Assembly (NCBI GenBank): GCA_002914805.1 | Contig: JXTB01000394.1 | Coordinates: forward strand, 1,871-65,870 | Direction of reading: 5' to 3' | DNA from: Parasponia andersonii | Lineage: Eukaryota; Streptophyta; Magnoliopsida; Rosales; Cannabaceae | Length of the DNA stretch: 64,000 bases | Position numbers and translations under genes: made by a program | Part shown: positions 35,080 to 47,049 of the stretch, piece after piece | Numbering within the stretch: position 1 is the stretch's first letter | Layout: each line of letters opens with the position of its first letter | Notes under the pieces: generated by a model | Told to the model about the DNA's origin: nothing | The model's database searches: none | What the model saw: the letters and a program-made list of their open reading frames with translations, nothing else

Positions 35080-36910
35080 CGGTGAGTTTTCGCTGCACGG
35101 CTTACTATCCTTCGTATGTCCTCCCGGGTTATCGACAAGCGATGTGATCCCCGTGGTGCGATTCTTGGCGAGGTCCGCTAGCAAATGTTTTATTCCGTAG
35201 CTCAATTCCCTCCGCGTGTTTTCTTGGGCCATTGGCAATCATTTTATTGCACGAGGTGATTTCCATAGCGCGATCTTTACTGAGGTCTGCTGGCAAGCAT
35301 TTGACTGTGTAGCCTGATCCTCTTTGTACGTTTTCCCAGGCCATCAGCAAGTATTTTATTGCACGATGTGTTTCCCATAGTATGATCTTCGTCAAGGTAC
35401 GCTAGCAAGCATTTTGCTGCGCAGCTCAATCATCTTCGTACGTTTTCTCCGGCTATCGGCAAGTATTTTATTGCACGATGTGATTCCCATAGTATGATCT
35501 TTGTCAAGGTCTGCTAGCAAGCATTTTACTGTGCAGCTTAATCCACTTCGTACGTTTTCTCGGGTCGTCGATGAGCGATGTGATCCCCGCAATACGATTT
35601 TTATGAGGTTTGTTGGCAAGCATTTTTTTTTTGGCTACCCCGCTCTTTCTTCTTTATATGTTTTCTCGGGTCGTCAGCAAGTGACGTGATCCCTGCAGTA
35701 CGAATTTTGATGAGGTCTGCTGGCAAGCATTTTTTTTTTTTGGCTGCGCCGCTCTTTCCTCTTCGTACGTTTTCTCAAGTCGTCGGCAAGCGATGTGATC
35801 CCCACAGTACGATTTTTGATGAGGTCTGCTGGCAAGCATTTTACTACTTAACTTTTCCTCTTATTACATTTTCTCAGGTCGTCGGCAAGTGACATGATTC
35901 CCGCAGTATGATTTTTATGAGGTCTGCTAGCAAGCATTTTACTGCATAGCTCTTTCCTCTTCGTACATTTTCTCGGGTCATCAGCAAGCGACGTGATCCC
36001 CGCAGTACGATCGTTTTTGATGTCTGCTGGCAAGTTTTTGGTTACGCAGCTCTTTCCTCTTCGTACGTTTTCTCAGGTTGTCGGCAAGTGACGTAATCCC
36101 CACAGTACAATTTTCATGAGGTCTGCTGGCAAGTTTTTGGTTGTGCAGTTCTTTCCTCTTTGTACATTTTCTCAGGTCGTTAGCAAGTGACATGATCCCC
36201 GCAGTACGATCGTTTTTGAGATTTACTGGCAAGTTTTTGGTTGCATAACTCTTTCCTCTTCGTACGTTTTCTCAGGTCGTCGGCAAGCGACGTGATCCCC
36301 GTAGTATGATTTTTATGAGGTCTGCTGGCAAGTTTTTGGTTGCGCAGCTCTTTCCTCTTCGTACATTTTCTCGGGTCATCGGCAAACGACGTGATCCCCA
36401 CAATATGATCATTTTCGAGGTCTACTGGCAAGGTTTTAGTTATGCAGCTCTTTCCTCCTCGTACATTTTCTCAGGTCATCGGCAAGCGACGTGATTCCCG
36501 CAATACGATTTTTATGAGATTTATTGGCAAGCATTTTACTGCACAGCTCTTTTCTCTTCGTACATTTTCTTGGGTCATCGGCAAGCGATGTGATTCTCAC
36601 ACTACGATCGTTTTTGAGGTTTGCTGGCAAGTTTTTGGTTGCGCAACTCTTTCCTCTTCGTACGTTTTCTCGGGTTATCGGCAAGCGACGTGATCCCCGC
36701 GTTACGATTTTTGTGAGGTCTGCTGGCAAGCATTTTACTGCACAGGTCTTTCCTCTTCGTTCGTTTTCTCAGGTCGTCGACAAGCGACGTGATCCCCGTG
36801 GTACAATTTTTATGAGGTCCACTGGCAAGCATTTTACTGCACAGCTCTTTCCTCTTCGTACATTTTCTCAGGTCGTCGGCAAGTGACGTGATCCCCGCAG
36901 TACGATCGTT
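35080..36910. repeat. Minisatellite array, about 18 units of roughly 100 bp, in the gypsy element
   Basis: Every unit carries a core like CTCTTCGTACGTTTTCTC, followed by GGTCGTCGGCAAGCGACGTG, ATCCCCGCAGTACGAT and GAGGTCTGCTGGCAAG. Core positions run from about 35111 to 36851 and include 35326, 35433, 35545, 35652, 35758, 35852, 35957, 36057, 36153, 36254, 36353, 36453, 36551, 36652, 36751 and 36851. The spacing shortens from about 107-115 bp on the left to a regular 97-101 bp on the right. Many overlapping ORFs on both strands are by-products of the repeat. The array lies downstream of pol on the element's own strand. Confidence 0.93.
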
Positions 36911-37066
36911 TGCGCGAATAGCCCGTGGGGTCTGGCACTGTAGGCAGACCCTTTTACATTGCAATCCAAAGCATAAATCTGTGGAGCGAGAACCCTCACC
37001 TGTTTTGGAATTAAGCTGTTTAATAATACAAGCATTCACATGCTTCTTATAGCATTTACACGCATC

Positions 37067-38005
37067 TCACACATAATACTTCTTCAGGTGTTGGGCGTTC
37101 CACATGTTTGGTAGGCTCTTCCCGGTCTTGAGTTCTTTCAGGACGTACACACCATTGTCGAGTGCCTTGATCACCTCATAGTCCCGACCTAGTTAGAGTC
37201 CAGCTTCGAGGAGTTTCCTGTCCTAATCCTCAAGACCCAGTCTCTGGAGTTAAATCGACGAGCGCTAACCTTCTTCGCATAATAGGACCTGGCCTACTGG
37301 TAATACGAGGCCAGGTGGACCAGGGCCATGTCCCTTGCTTTTTCTAGGAGGTCCGTGTTATGGCTTAACTACTGCTCGTTTAGTGAGGCGTTTCTTACCA
37401 CTTCAGAGCGAAGGGTCGGGAGGCCAATCTCAGTCGGGATCACAGCCTCTGACCCGTAGACCACGATGAATGGTATTCTTCCCTTTGACCTCTGCTCTAT
37501 AGTTCGATGGGCCCACACGACGGTCGGTAGCTCTTCTAACCACCCCCCTTTGGCCTCCCGCAAGTACTTTTTTTAATATTGCTGAATATGGCCTTGTTCA
37601 TTACTTCTGCTTGGCCGTTCCCCTGAGAGTAATTTATAGATGAGAAGTTAAGCCTTATATCATACAACTCACACAACTCTTTTAGCTTCGTGTTTTGGAA
37701 CTGCGTGCCGTGATCGGCATGTATCTCTCTCAGGATCCTGTACCGGCAGATAATATTTTTCCAAATGAAGTTAATCGTGTCTGCCTTGTTGACAGTTACG
37801 TAGGCTTTAGCTTCTACCTATTTGGTGAAATAATCAGTGGCCAGAAAAACAAATCTTTTTCCCCTTGGACTTCTAGAGAGTTCTTCGACGATGTCCAGAC
37901 CCCATTTAGCGGACAGCCAAGGAGTTATGTTCGAATGGAGCACCTCCGCGGGTTAGCGCTTCATAGGGGAGAACCTCTGGCACTTCTGTCAACGTGTTGA
38001 GCTCG
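37067..38005 (-). pseudogene. Gypsy integrase remnant
   Basis: Minus strand. It starts near 38005 with CQKCQRF, the last part of the zinc-binding region. Then KWGLDIVEELS (first Asp), VFLATDYFTK, HADHGTQFQN (second Asp), QGNGQAEVMNKAI (Glu), WAHRTIEQRSKGRIPF and VYGSEAVIP. The C-terminal domain ends in PNMWNAQHLKKYYV and a stop at 37067. Stops and frameshifts occur, for example around 37565 and 37368. It follows directly on gag sequence, so protease, RT and RNase H have been lost. Confidence 0.85.
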
Positions 38006-38285
38006 TATTTCGGCAGCAGATCCCTAGATTCTTGTTGGACCTCTTTGTCAAAGTCTTTCCTTCACCCGTTCCTGGCTTTACTTGCCAGCAGCCCTTCGAG
38101 GCGAACGTTATCTCTGCGTACTTCTGTGACTTCGTCTTTTAAACCCAGGATGGCCTCGTGGGCTATCTCTGTCTTCCAATTTGTTTCTGCCAAGGCGGCA
38201 AGTATTTAGTCTAGCTTTTGCTCCAGACCTGGTCGTGCTTCCTAGGAGCTCCCTTCGGCATCAGGACGTGTGCTCCTAGTTGTCA
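38005..38285 (-). pseudogene. Gypsy gag N-terminal remnant
   Basis: Read from an ATG at 38285 on the minus strand (MTTRSTRPDAEGSS, then a stop). It continues with a hydrophilic region (WKTEIAHEAILGLKDEVTEV, ASKARNG) and QQESRDLLPKYEL before joining integrase sequence near 38005. It is too short to contain a capsid domain. Confidence 0.5.
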
Positions 38286-38374
38286 TTCTTGAGGGTGCCA
38301 TTCGACGTTATATAGCCTTTTATTCGGGGAGAGCGCGATCGTGAGGCTCCTGTTTCTTCTCTCACGCTCAACTG

Positions 38375-38394
38375 CTTCCCACAGATGGCACCAA
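38375..38394 (-). other. Primer binding site of the gypsy element
   Basis: The reverse strand reads TTGGTGCCATCTGTGGGAAG two bases after the LTR end (CCAACA, then GT), a sequence seen after LTRs of many plant gypsy elements. The tRNA was not identified. Confidence 0.65.
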
Positions 38395-38396
38395 AC

Positions 38397-39153
38397 TGTT
38401 GGTGCTATTCTTACCAGCTGTCCATGTATCTCTGAACTGTTGACGTTGTATCCACTAACTGTCCATGTATCCTTGCTATCCCGGAATGTCTTTAGCTTCA
38501 GGCTTAAGTCATTGATTTATTCCTAAGACTGAACAGCAAGGATTTAGTTTTTCTTTGTAAATGTTTTTTTTTTTTGTATATTGTATATCATATCTCCTTT
38601 CAGGAGGAAACAAGGCTTATATATATAATTCTGAAACTGAGAGCTTTCTGGCTCTCAATCCCAGGATCGAGTACCTTTTTCCATCATGACTTACTCCAGA
38701 AATCACGGGTCGTGGTTACCGTGACCTCCCTTGCATTGTCGCAGCCTGTTTTCCGCTGTCTTCTACGACTCCATCCTGTTGGGGGTGAGATTTTGACAAG
38801 CCGTCGTTCTATCAGGACAACTTGCCCAATGTGCGCACCTACCTAGGATCACATTAAATACTTTATCTAAGTCTGGAGCAGTGAGCTGCTTCCCACGGTA
38901 TTCTGGCAGAAGACCCTTGAGGCTCCTGACCCCTAGCTGTCGAGGTAAGAATCAGACTGGGCCAAATCTATCCAGGATCTAGGATGGGTTTAGCCTTGGC
39001 CTCGGTCAGCCCAAGGGCTTATACGGTACCACGTGCAACTCGCGTGGCCTTTAATCGGTCACTCTGGACACGTGTCGGTCGGTGTGCCCAACTTGTGACC
39101 TTAACTGCCACTTAATCGTCTACGTAGTGTATGATTTAGGAATAGGTCTCGTA
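38397..39153 (-). repeat. Gypsy element LTR (element 5' LTR)
   Basis: 757 bp; plus strand TGTTGG to CTCGTA. It lacks a 44-bp block present at about 29880-29925 and in the partial LTR at 1-198, so the deletion is derived in this copy. Confidence 0.9.
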
Positions 39154-39829
39154 ATAAGAATTTCATATAGGAGGGTTGTAAATTAATCGAGCAATTAAGT
39201 TCTTGTAAATACAATAATAGTTAACAATGTGGACAGAACAAAACCCAAAAAGGGGGGAGGGGAGCATAGAACATAAAAAAGGAAATTGTGAAAAAAAAAT
39301 GGGAAAAAGATACCTAGTACTATCTTTTGGTAAATAATACCAATAATACTATATCCAAATGTTTGCTTATTTTTGTACTATCTTTTTTTAGAAAAATAAC
39401 AAATTCTTGCTAAGAAAGACCAAATAATATCTTAGAATTTCTATTTTTCTCATTTTTTTTGCTATTAGTTTACTAGTAGCTGATTATTCTTAAAACTAAT
39501 TTCCAATTTATTAATAGAAATCATAAACTAATTGATTTTTGGAAACTAGAAACCAAATTAGTTACTAAAAACCAACAACCATATTAGTTTCCACTATAAA
39601 TATCATAACTATCTAGTTAATAAAAATTGAAAGCCAAATTAATTTCTATCAAAAACAGTAGAATTATTCGGTTAATCTAATTATTGATTACTAGAAACTA
39701 AGTTAGTTATTGGAAACTAGTTGCCATAATCCAAAAATGAATATTTACTTCAAAAATATAATTATTTAATTTGAAAACATGATCATATTCTTCAGCGTCT
39801 TTGTTCAATGCATTATCCAATTTTTGCTA

Positions 39830-40330
39830 GAGGGCATTCTACAAAAGGGAAATCACAATAGTTTTCAGGAAACTTTCATTATTTATTGTGATTTGAATAA
39901 GAAGCGGCAATGGTTTCTAGGAAGCTTTTGTATTCCTTTGATTTACTTAACTACAAGACATTTTCCTAAAAGTAAACCACGATAGTTTCTAGGAAACTTT
40001 TTATAGTTTCTTGTGATTTATTTAGCTACATAATAATCTGCAAAAAGGAAACTATAATAGTTTCTCAAAAATGTTCGTGATTTCATATGATTTACATACG
40101 TACAAGACATTCGGCTAAAGGAAAACAAACTAATTTCTACGAAATTTTTGTATTTTCCTATGATGTACTTACGTAAAGGATTTTCAACTAAAGAAAACCA
40201 AATTAGTTTCTAGGAAACTTTTGTAGTTTTCTGTGATTTACTTACTTACAGAACATTCTGCTAATATGAAATCAAATTAAACAAAATTGGTTTTCAATAA
40301 ATCTTTGTGATTTCCTGTTAAACATAAAAT
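39830..40330. repeat. Diverged tandem repeat, period about 72 bp
   Basis: The phrase TTTCTAGGAAACTTTTGTAG, followed by TTTCTTGTGATTTACTTA and ACAAGACATTC, recurs with many changes near 39915, 39988, 40058, 40134 and 40207. AT-rich AAACTAG-type motifs extend leftward to about 39500. Confidence 0.65.
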
Positions 40331-40849
40331 ATCTTACTTACTAAAATGCCATTACATTTTCCAGCTTTCAAAGTATTTAGAAAAATGACATAAAAAGGTC
40401 GTACAGATTTTTATTATTTTTGAAAGATCGTAACTTTGATAATATTTTTCAAAAAATAGGTATAAGTGTCCAAAACTTTTAAAAAAAAAAAATTAGTCAC
40501 TTCTAACCTATAACTCTATTTTGGAGAAATCAAAACTCTAAAATGGAGTAAAATTATTCTATATTTTTTTTCTATGGCTAATATATTACTCCAAATACTA
40601 CACCCAAAAATCTCTTATAATAATGGCATCATTGAAAAAGCCCTAGCCTTTCTCTCTCTCTTTCTCCTTGCATCTCCTCCTAATAAAAAAGTCAGTGTCA
40701 CCCTGCTTGGATGCCAAAGATTGTTTCTTCCCTTCTTCTCTAGCATCCTCTTCTTCCTCTTCCTCCTTGCTTCTTTTTTCTTTTTCAGTTTAAATAATTC
40801 CAAATCTAGGTCTGGCTTATAATGCCATCTTTTTTGTGAATTTTAGTCC

Positions 40850-41200
40850 TAGATCTTAAATCTGAGATTTAGATTTATTTAATAACCTTTTTATTTTCTT
40901 TTCTTCTCTACGGGTATGAATCTGAATTGGTATTGGCCTCATATAGTCTATCACGTCAAGAACATAGTCAAGAGCAAGTGTTAAAGATAATATTAGATTG
41001 TTAATGGTTTTTATTATCTTTTTCTCTTAAAGAATTAGTATAACTCACATACTTGTTCTTAGTTGTATTTATGATCCATTTTTTCGTTTCCTTTTTTTGA
41101 GGAGTTTTAATTTGTAATCCTTATACTTATATTGTAATTTGAAATTTTTTGTTTCGATTAATGCTATTCTCTTAAAGAGTCCGTTTATATTAAAAGAAAA
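40850..41200 (+). repeat. Dispersed LINE-like 3'-end repeat, second copy
   Basis: Aligns with the LINE-like sequence split by copia-2 (45783-45989 plus 52670-52930), sharing ATATAGTCTATC, TTTTATTATCTTTTTCTC-like and CTCTTAAAGAGTCC-like blocks. No clear A-tail or target duplication seen for this copy. Confidence 0.6.
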
Positions 41201-42433
41201 TATACACCAAAAAGTAAATTCTCTCTATTTTTTTACTCAAAACTCGTTTTTACCCATAGGATATACATAGAAATTTACTTTTTAGTTGGGATCATTTTTG
41301 GAAAATAACAAAAAACAGAAAAGGAAACAAAATTTATGCATACAATGTCGATCCATTAATGGCGGGGCATTGCTGAACGGGTCCATTTTGGTGCATAATA
41401 TAGTGCCTAGTTGGAGCCCTTCCCTGGTTCATTTTGGAGAAAAACTCCATTTTGGAGCAGGGTTGGAGTTGCCCTAAGAATGGTACGTTTCTAGTCTCCC
41501 TATGATCTAGTCATTAATACTTTCGCTGTCAATCTAAAACCTAACCCCCAATGTGTCTAACACATTACACAAATTGGACAAACATTTATATGCGCTAAGA
41601 GTATGAAACAGAAAAATCAATTTTCCTCCATTATTATATTTTGTTATTAATTTTTTTTTTTCGTGGAAAGAAATTGTATTGTATTATTGAGCTCACACGA
41701 TATTTAAACCTCCTGTAATAAAACACCGAGTTAAATTTAAGGGGGTAGCCTGGGATTTCGTTGAGGGTGGCCCCCACTGGCTCAGCTGTAATCGTCTTTA
41801 ATTGTAAAGACTTTTGTAGTCCAAATAATATCAAGTGACCGAACAACGAAGAAAAGCTAAAAATGACTCGTGGACACTTGCAATTGGCAGAGTTCAATGG
41901 TTATCTTATTTCGGAATACTGCGTAGGGTTTTATCAATATTATATGCCATGCTGAGAAAGCACTACAAGACGCACTAAACTAATATGAGTTGGTACTTTG
42001 AGCAAAAAGAATTTGAGTTTGGAAGTCTACTTAATATAAATTCCACTCAGTTCTCTTTTAATTTTTTTTCTAATTCAAACGAATACGTGGTAAGTTGAGA
42101 TTGCTTTTATAGTTCTTGATCTTGATTATGAAATATTTTAGCTACAACTAGTGCTTAGTAAATGATTTGCATTATATATATATCAAACTATTCCCTGTAT
42201 GAATTGCTAATAAATAAAAATGTTGGTAATTATTGGAAACAAACTGGTTGATAGAAGATTTCAAAAGTGATTAATGTCACATAATCCAACCACTGTATAA
42301 TAATATTTTGAAAAGCTAAAAAATATAGATTTTGACTTCTAATTCAATTTAATCAGAATAATTAGAATCTATATTAAGCATCGTATCAATACCAAACTCA
42401 TGGATGATAAATATATACAACGTGTTTTATGTT

Positions 42434-42453
42434 CTTTCGCCATTTGGCGAAAG
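42434..42453. repeat. Perfect 9-bp hairpin
   Basis: CTTTCGCCA-TT-TGGCGAAAG. No clear role; it is 0.9 kb downstream of the P450 stop codon. Confidence 0.6.
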
Positions 42454-43349
42454 AGAGAGAGAATGAAACTGTGATTTATAATAGCCTAAACCACCTGGAA
42501 AAGGCGCTGATGATCATAAACTTGGGATTCGACTTATCCTTCTCGTCACTTGAAATTGTGATTGTTTTGAAAAATGCTTCTTTCACAAATAGAACTTTCA
42601 ATCTTAGATTTAGGTTGATATCACCATCGGATTGGCATCCTTAACCCCACCATTCCATATGATTTAATGAGGAAATATTTATACCATGCACACAAGAGCG
42701 TGACTGAAACTAATCTACAGTACAATAATAATAACGAGAACAATTAAGTTCACCTGTCTTTAGACAACCACCATGCCCCCACCATTGTCTTCTTCAACTA
42801 GCTAGTGGGAGTCTCATAATACGGAATGTAGGGTTTATTGATTACGTGTACATATGTATACACAAAGCTAATATTAGCTATATACAGATATACATACCTT
42901 ATCCAAGTAAAGTCAACTAATTGATTTTTTTTTTTTTTGAAACGAAGTAACAAGTACATGAACAAAACGTTTCTAGAACAATTACCAAGAGTAGCTATTA
43001 AAGTAGGAAGGAAAACTGGTTCATCAATTAACCACATTACTATTGTCACACTTGGCTGTTATGAAAGAAGGCGTAGTCTTATTCAATGCATGCAAATGGA
43101 GATACATAATTTCACTCAGATGTCAAACTTAATTGGTAGAAATATTAAATATGCATACACACGACTCGGAATTTTGGACTTAACATAAATGATCCATGTA
43201 TAATATATGGTTCCAATATGCAGTCTGACAATACATAAATATTTGGTCTATATCTGCAGAGTGCCGATATCTGAAGCTGATTATATAATACCGCATATAA
43301 TATTACTAATAGTAATAACCATAACAATAGTTAAAACATGTTTGAATCA

Positions 43350-44945
43350 TCAGAGTACGGTACCACAGTTCACCAACCTAGGCTTGAAACTCACCAATAG
43401 ACCATTCTTCATGTAAAGTGTGGTTGTGACTTTTGGTACAACGTCCTGTACTTCCAGAATTTTAACTCGATACCTCAGGAGTATAGAGGCAGCTATCATT
43501 TTCATCTGCATGTAAGCGAACGATTTCCCTAGGCACAACCTCGGACCGCCATTAAAGACCGCGTACTTGAACTGGTTCTCGCTCACGAACTGACCCTTTT
43601 GGATCCACCTTTCGGGCTTAAACTCTAGGCAGTCCTTTCCCCATATCGACACCATTCGAGCCATCGAAAACATGCAGTACAGAATACGTGCACCCTTTTT
43701 AACGACGGTTCCGTCGGGGAAAACGTCGTCGTTTGTGACCTCTTTGATGTCAATTGGCACTGGCGGGTATAGCCTCAGGGACTCTGTTAAGGCCGCTTGG
43801 AGATACACCATTTGCTTCAGTTCTTCCACTGTGAAAACTGTTTCAGACAAAATTTCGCCGTGATCTTTCGCCTCGCGCCTCGACAAAATCTCATTGATCT
43901 CAACGAGGATTTTGCTTTCGATTTCAGGGTTTTTTGTCACTAACCAGAAGAACCATGCCAACCCCACCGAGCTCGTGTCGCGCCCGGCCAAAATGAAGCT
44001 TATGCAGAAGTCTCTTAGATACTTGTTGGAGAAAAGCTTTTGTTGATCATCAGTATTATTATTGTCCATGAGCCTTGACAAGAGATCAGAACGAGCATTT
44101 AAGCTTCCTAGCTTGGCAAATTCACTCCTTCGATCCACAACTATCTTTTCGGCAAAGTCATGGACGAATTTGGTTGCTTCCTTGAGCCGCTTCTCGAATC
44201 CGAGTCCGAACAACTTCATAGGCTTCCAAACAAAATGGGGTACCAAAAATCTGAACAGAGTCAACTCTGTAGCTTCTTCAAAGGCTTTGGCAAAAGGGAC
44301 TTCGGGTAAGTCCAGAGCCAAACACCCTGAATCAACACCAAGAGCCGCACTACAGATATTGTCAAAGGTAAAACGAAGAAGCAGTTCTTGAAGGTCAATG
44401 GTACCTCTTGAGTTGACCAACTTGTTTATCAACTTCAACAGCTTCTGCTGTACCAAATCCTGCATTGTCTCAAGTGAGTATCTCACGAACCGGCTCGAAT
44501 GCATCTCAATTGTTGCCACTTTTCTTTGCTGCTGCCATAACTCGTCATCTGCATTAAAAATACCGTCACCAAGAAGATCACGAAACCTCTCTCTATAATA
44601 CTTGCCTTTTGGGAAATTTTTGCTTCTTGTTTTGAGCATGTATTCAATCTTGGAAGGATCAACGGTCACGATTCCATGAGCACCTCCCATCCACATTCCC
44701 CTATAGGGGAAAGTGCCTTGGGTTTCGATGAAAGCCATGGTGATCCAATCGTAGATATCATTGATATTGATCATCACAGAGGGTATCAACCCCATTACAG
44801 GCCATAACATAGGACCTTTGTTGGTCATTCTCTGAAGAAAACAGCTAAAAAGAAAGAGTCCCAGAAGAGCAAAAGCTATGTCCCAGAAAGATAAGTGAAC
44901 ATAAACCCATCTGAGAGATTCAGAGAAGGCCATTTTTTCGGTCAT
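43350..44945 (-). CDS. Cytochrome P450, CYP86 family (CYP86B-like), probable fatty acid omega-hydroxylase
   Basis: Single open exon of 531 residues, the normal P450 size. A membrane anchor spans about residues 17-37, followed by the Pro-rich hinge GPMLWPVMGLIP (44-55). The oxygen-binding I-helix motif is AGRDTSS (320-326). ExxR is ESLR (388-391), then FKPERW (442-447) and the haem loop FNGGPRLCLG with Cys471. The region NICSAALGVDSGCLALDLPE and the I-helix sequence point to clan 86, nearest in memory to CYP86B. Members of CYP86 hydroxylate the terminal carbon of fatty acids or very-long-chain acyl chains in the endoplasmic reticulum for suberin and cutin. Substrate here is inferred from family only. 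The first ATG is at 44945 and another follows four codons later; both are plausible. No disabling change seen. Confidence 0.92.
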   Translation of the reverse strand: MTEKMAFSESLRWVYVHLSFWDIAFALLGLFLFSCFLQRMTNKGPMLWPVMGLIPSVMININDIYDWITMAFIETQGTFPYRGMWMGGAHGIVTVDPSKIEYMLKTRSKNFPKGKYYRERFRDLLGDGIFNADDELWQQQRKVATIEMHSSRFVRYSLETMQDLVQQKLLKLINKLVNSRGTIDLQELLLRFTFDNICSAALGVDSGCLALDLPEVPFAKAFEEATELTLFRFLVPHFVWKPMKLFGLGFEKRLKEATKFVHDFAEKIVVDRRSEFAKLGSLNARSDLLSRLMDNNNTDDQQKLFSNKYLRDFCISFILAGRDTSSVGLAWFFWLVTKNPEIESKILVEINEILSRREAKDHGEILSETVFTVEELKQMVYLQAALTESLRLYPPVPIDIKEVTNDDVFPDGTVVKKGARILYCMFSMARMVSIWGKDCLEFKPERWIQKGQFVSENQFKYAVFNGGPRLCLGKSFAYMQMKMIAASILLRYRVKILEVQDVVPKVTTTLYMKNGLLVSFKPRLVNCGTVL

Positions 44946-45771
44946 TCTTTTTGCTATGTTACAACTTTTTGGTACTATAGAGCTAAATGTGTTGTGAAAT
45001 TATAAGAAGCATTATAGAGTAGTATTTTTTTCTGATAGTTCATGAATGAGATAGGTAGATAGACCATAACTATATTGGTTCTCAATGAGTCATTTTGGCA
45101 AATTAATTGAGTGGAAATGTACAAGAGGGAATTAATGAAGTACCTGTTTCTTTGACCCTCTTTGGGAGAGGAGGGGGTAGATTAAGCGGTGGTACGTAGT
45201 TGGTAGTCAAAAACGGTGGAATATGAAGAAAACGACACTAGTAAAGCGTCACTCGAGTAAATTTAGTCGGTTTTCTTTTGAATCGTTTCGACGTGTCCAA
45301 ATAGTTTGTTATAGAGACGAGCTTCGAGACTAAGCTTTTAAAAAAATGGAAGGGAAGAAAAAAGAAAAGAAAATGAAAGGTTTAGTAAATAGTCATGATA
45401 AAACATTAATCAATTTATTGTCAACATGTCTTCTTCTGCACTGGCCCATTGGCAATATGTCCATTTGGATCCTTCAAGTCCATTATTTAGGGGGAAAAAA
45501 TAGTTTCTGTGCCTGAAATATATTGTATCACTTTACCTTCTCTAATTATAAAGTTACCTCCCTTCCCTAAAAGTAATCATTCCATCAAATTAATTGCGGA
45601 AATATATGAGTGTTGCCGTCAATACATGGGTCCTTTTAGGTAATTTAATTTGCAGTTAACTGGTATCCATCCCATCATGAGCAATGCAAAGGGACCAATT
45701 ATAATTTTTAGCACAACAATTAATAAAAGTGTAAGGCCATATGCAAATTTGAAAGTGTGGAATCTGTCCAT
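44946..45771. other. Upstream region of the P450 gene
   Basis: Non-coding; should hold the P450 promoter (reading leftward). A TATA-like CTCTATAATG lies on the minus strand near 45011-45020, too weak to call separately. Confidence 0.5.
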
Positions 45772-45989
45772 GTGTTTCTAAGTTTTCTTATAATTTTCTA
45801 ATAAGTACATATGTAAATCTAGTTATAATACTACGTTTATTTGTGTAGATTTTGTACTATATGATCTTTAATCCATATAGATTTTAAATTCTGTTTACTA
45901 GATTTTAAATATGAGAATTTGCTTCTTTGATTTAGATCTATAATACAGATGAGTTAGTTTTCTTTTCAATGGGCATAAATCTTATTTGG

Positions 45990-46481
45990 TGTTAGATATT
46001 AGATGATATTAGGATTACAAATAAACCAAATAGAAACTCTAAATCATTCATGCTAAATTGACAGATTAAGATTTATTAAATATACCTGAGTCCATGACTA
46101 ATCTGTAGAAGATTAGAGATAGAAAGATCGAAGGTGGAAGCGTGAACAAGAGATGATGTTTTGAGGGTTTTGATCTTCTATAGCCTAGAGACTAATGCCA
46201 CTAAGATTGAGTTCTCTGAAACTGATAATGAGTTACAGAGAATTGAGTGTACGTGATATTTTGGCTTCAGGGACTCTAATAGGTTCTTTAAATAGTTTCT
46301 ATTAGATATCCATCAAACTGAACTAGGTGATTAACAAGATATTTACATTAGTATCCATATCCAGTTAGATATCCTGACCCACCCTTAATTAAATCACTTA
46401 TTGAGTCTACTTAAGAATAATATGTCCCAAAATAATTGTTTAAAATATGTGACCCAATTTAGGAAATAGAATTTCCTAATA
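45990..46481 (-). repeat. copia-2 LTR (element 3' LTR)
   Basis: 492 bp; matches 52179-52669 along its whole length. The start (TGTTAGATATTAGATGATATT) has a 7-bp insertion-like duplication relative to the other copy. Confidence 0.9.
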
Positions 46482-47049
46482 ATCTCTAACTTGGGTCACA
46501 TATGCACCATATATAATTGTATTATAAACTGAAGTGTGGCAATGAAATTGCCATATTATTTCCGAATATCCCCGAAGTTAAAATTCCGTCTATCAGACAT
46601 ATCAGCACAAAACTAAAGTGCTCATCGTTGCACTTTTTTGGATGACAACTAGAATCCTCAATGATTACTGTACTAATACACCAGTATAACACAAATCGAG
46701 TATAGAATGTGGTATAGAAATTACATATAATATGATCTGCGGTGCCTATTTCTAGTTGGTCCACCCAAAACTTTATTGAGATCGACTTTAGTCTTTCTTT
46801 TTTAGTACATTACCGCAAACTTTATTGTTAACCACAATAAGGAAAGAAAAGAAAATATGAAATACATCATATATTAAAATTGAGTAGAGTTTCCAAGAAA
46901 ATCCATCAATTACCAAAATATTGAAGTATACAACTATAACTAAGTGCTACACAATAAGTATATAAATCAAATTACAAACTTTCACTAAAACTATACACCA
47001 TCCAAAAATATAACACCCATACGAGCAGTGTATTCGTAGAAGATCTTAA

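Larger units (their letters stand above)
29773..39153 (-). mobile_element. Ty3/gypsy LTR retrotransposon, probably Tat lineage, internally deleted
   Basis: A complete 9.4-kb element on the minus strand. LTRs are 29773-30573 and 38397-39153. Identical 5-bp target duplications ATAAG lie at 29768-29772 and 39154-39158. A primer binding site adjoins the right LTR. Between the LTRs, read on the minus strand: a short gag start, an integrase fragment, then a 100-bp minisatellite array, then a gene running the opposite way (plus strand). Protease, reverse transcriptase and RNase H are absent. The antisense additional ORF and tandem repeats downstream of pol are traits described for the plant Tat lineage, which is why that lineage is suggested. 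It could not transpose on its own. Confidence 0.88.
39159..43349. other. Intergenic region between the gypsy element and the P450 gene
   Basis: No gene supported. Contains a diverged 72-bp tandem repeat (39830-40330), a LINE-like dispersed repeat (about 40850-41200), and a small perfect hairpin at 42434-42453. Short ORFs such as 40574-40822 are low-complexity. Confidence 0.6.

Noticed and set aside
35080..36910. Regular repeats resembling a CRISPR array
   Set aside because: Whole units are similar without unique spacers, the host is a plant, and the array is inside an LTR element.
35081..37039. Many overlapping ORFs on both strands in the minisatellite
   Set aside because: They repeat the same peptide with each unit and follow from the tandem repeat lacking stops in several frames.
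40574..40822. Leu/Phe-rich 82-residue ORF
   Set aside because: Pyrimidine-rich low-complexity DNA produces it; no family resemblance and no splice or promoter context.
42429..42644. 71-residue ORF downstream of the P450
   Set aside because: No recognisable content; begins in a hairpin and sits in AT-rich DNA.
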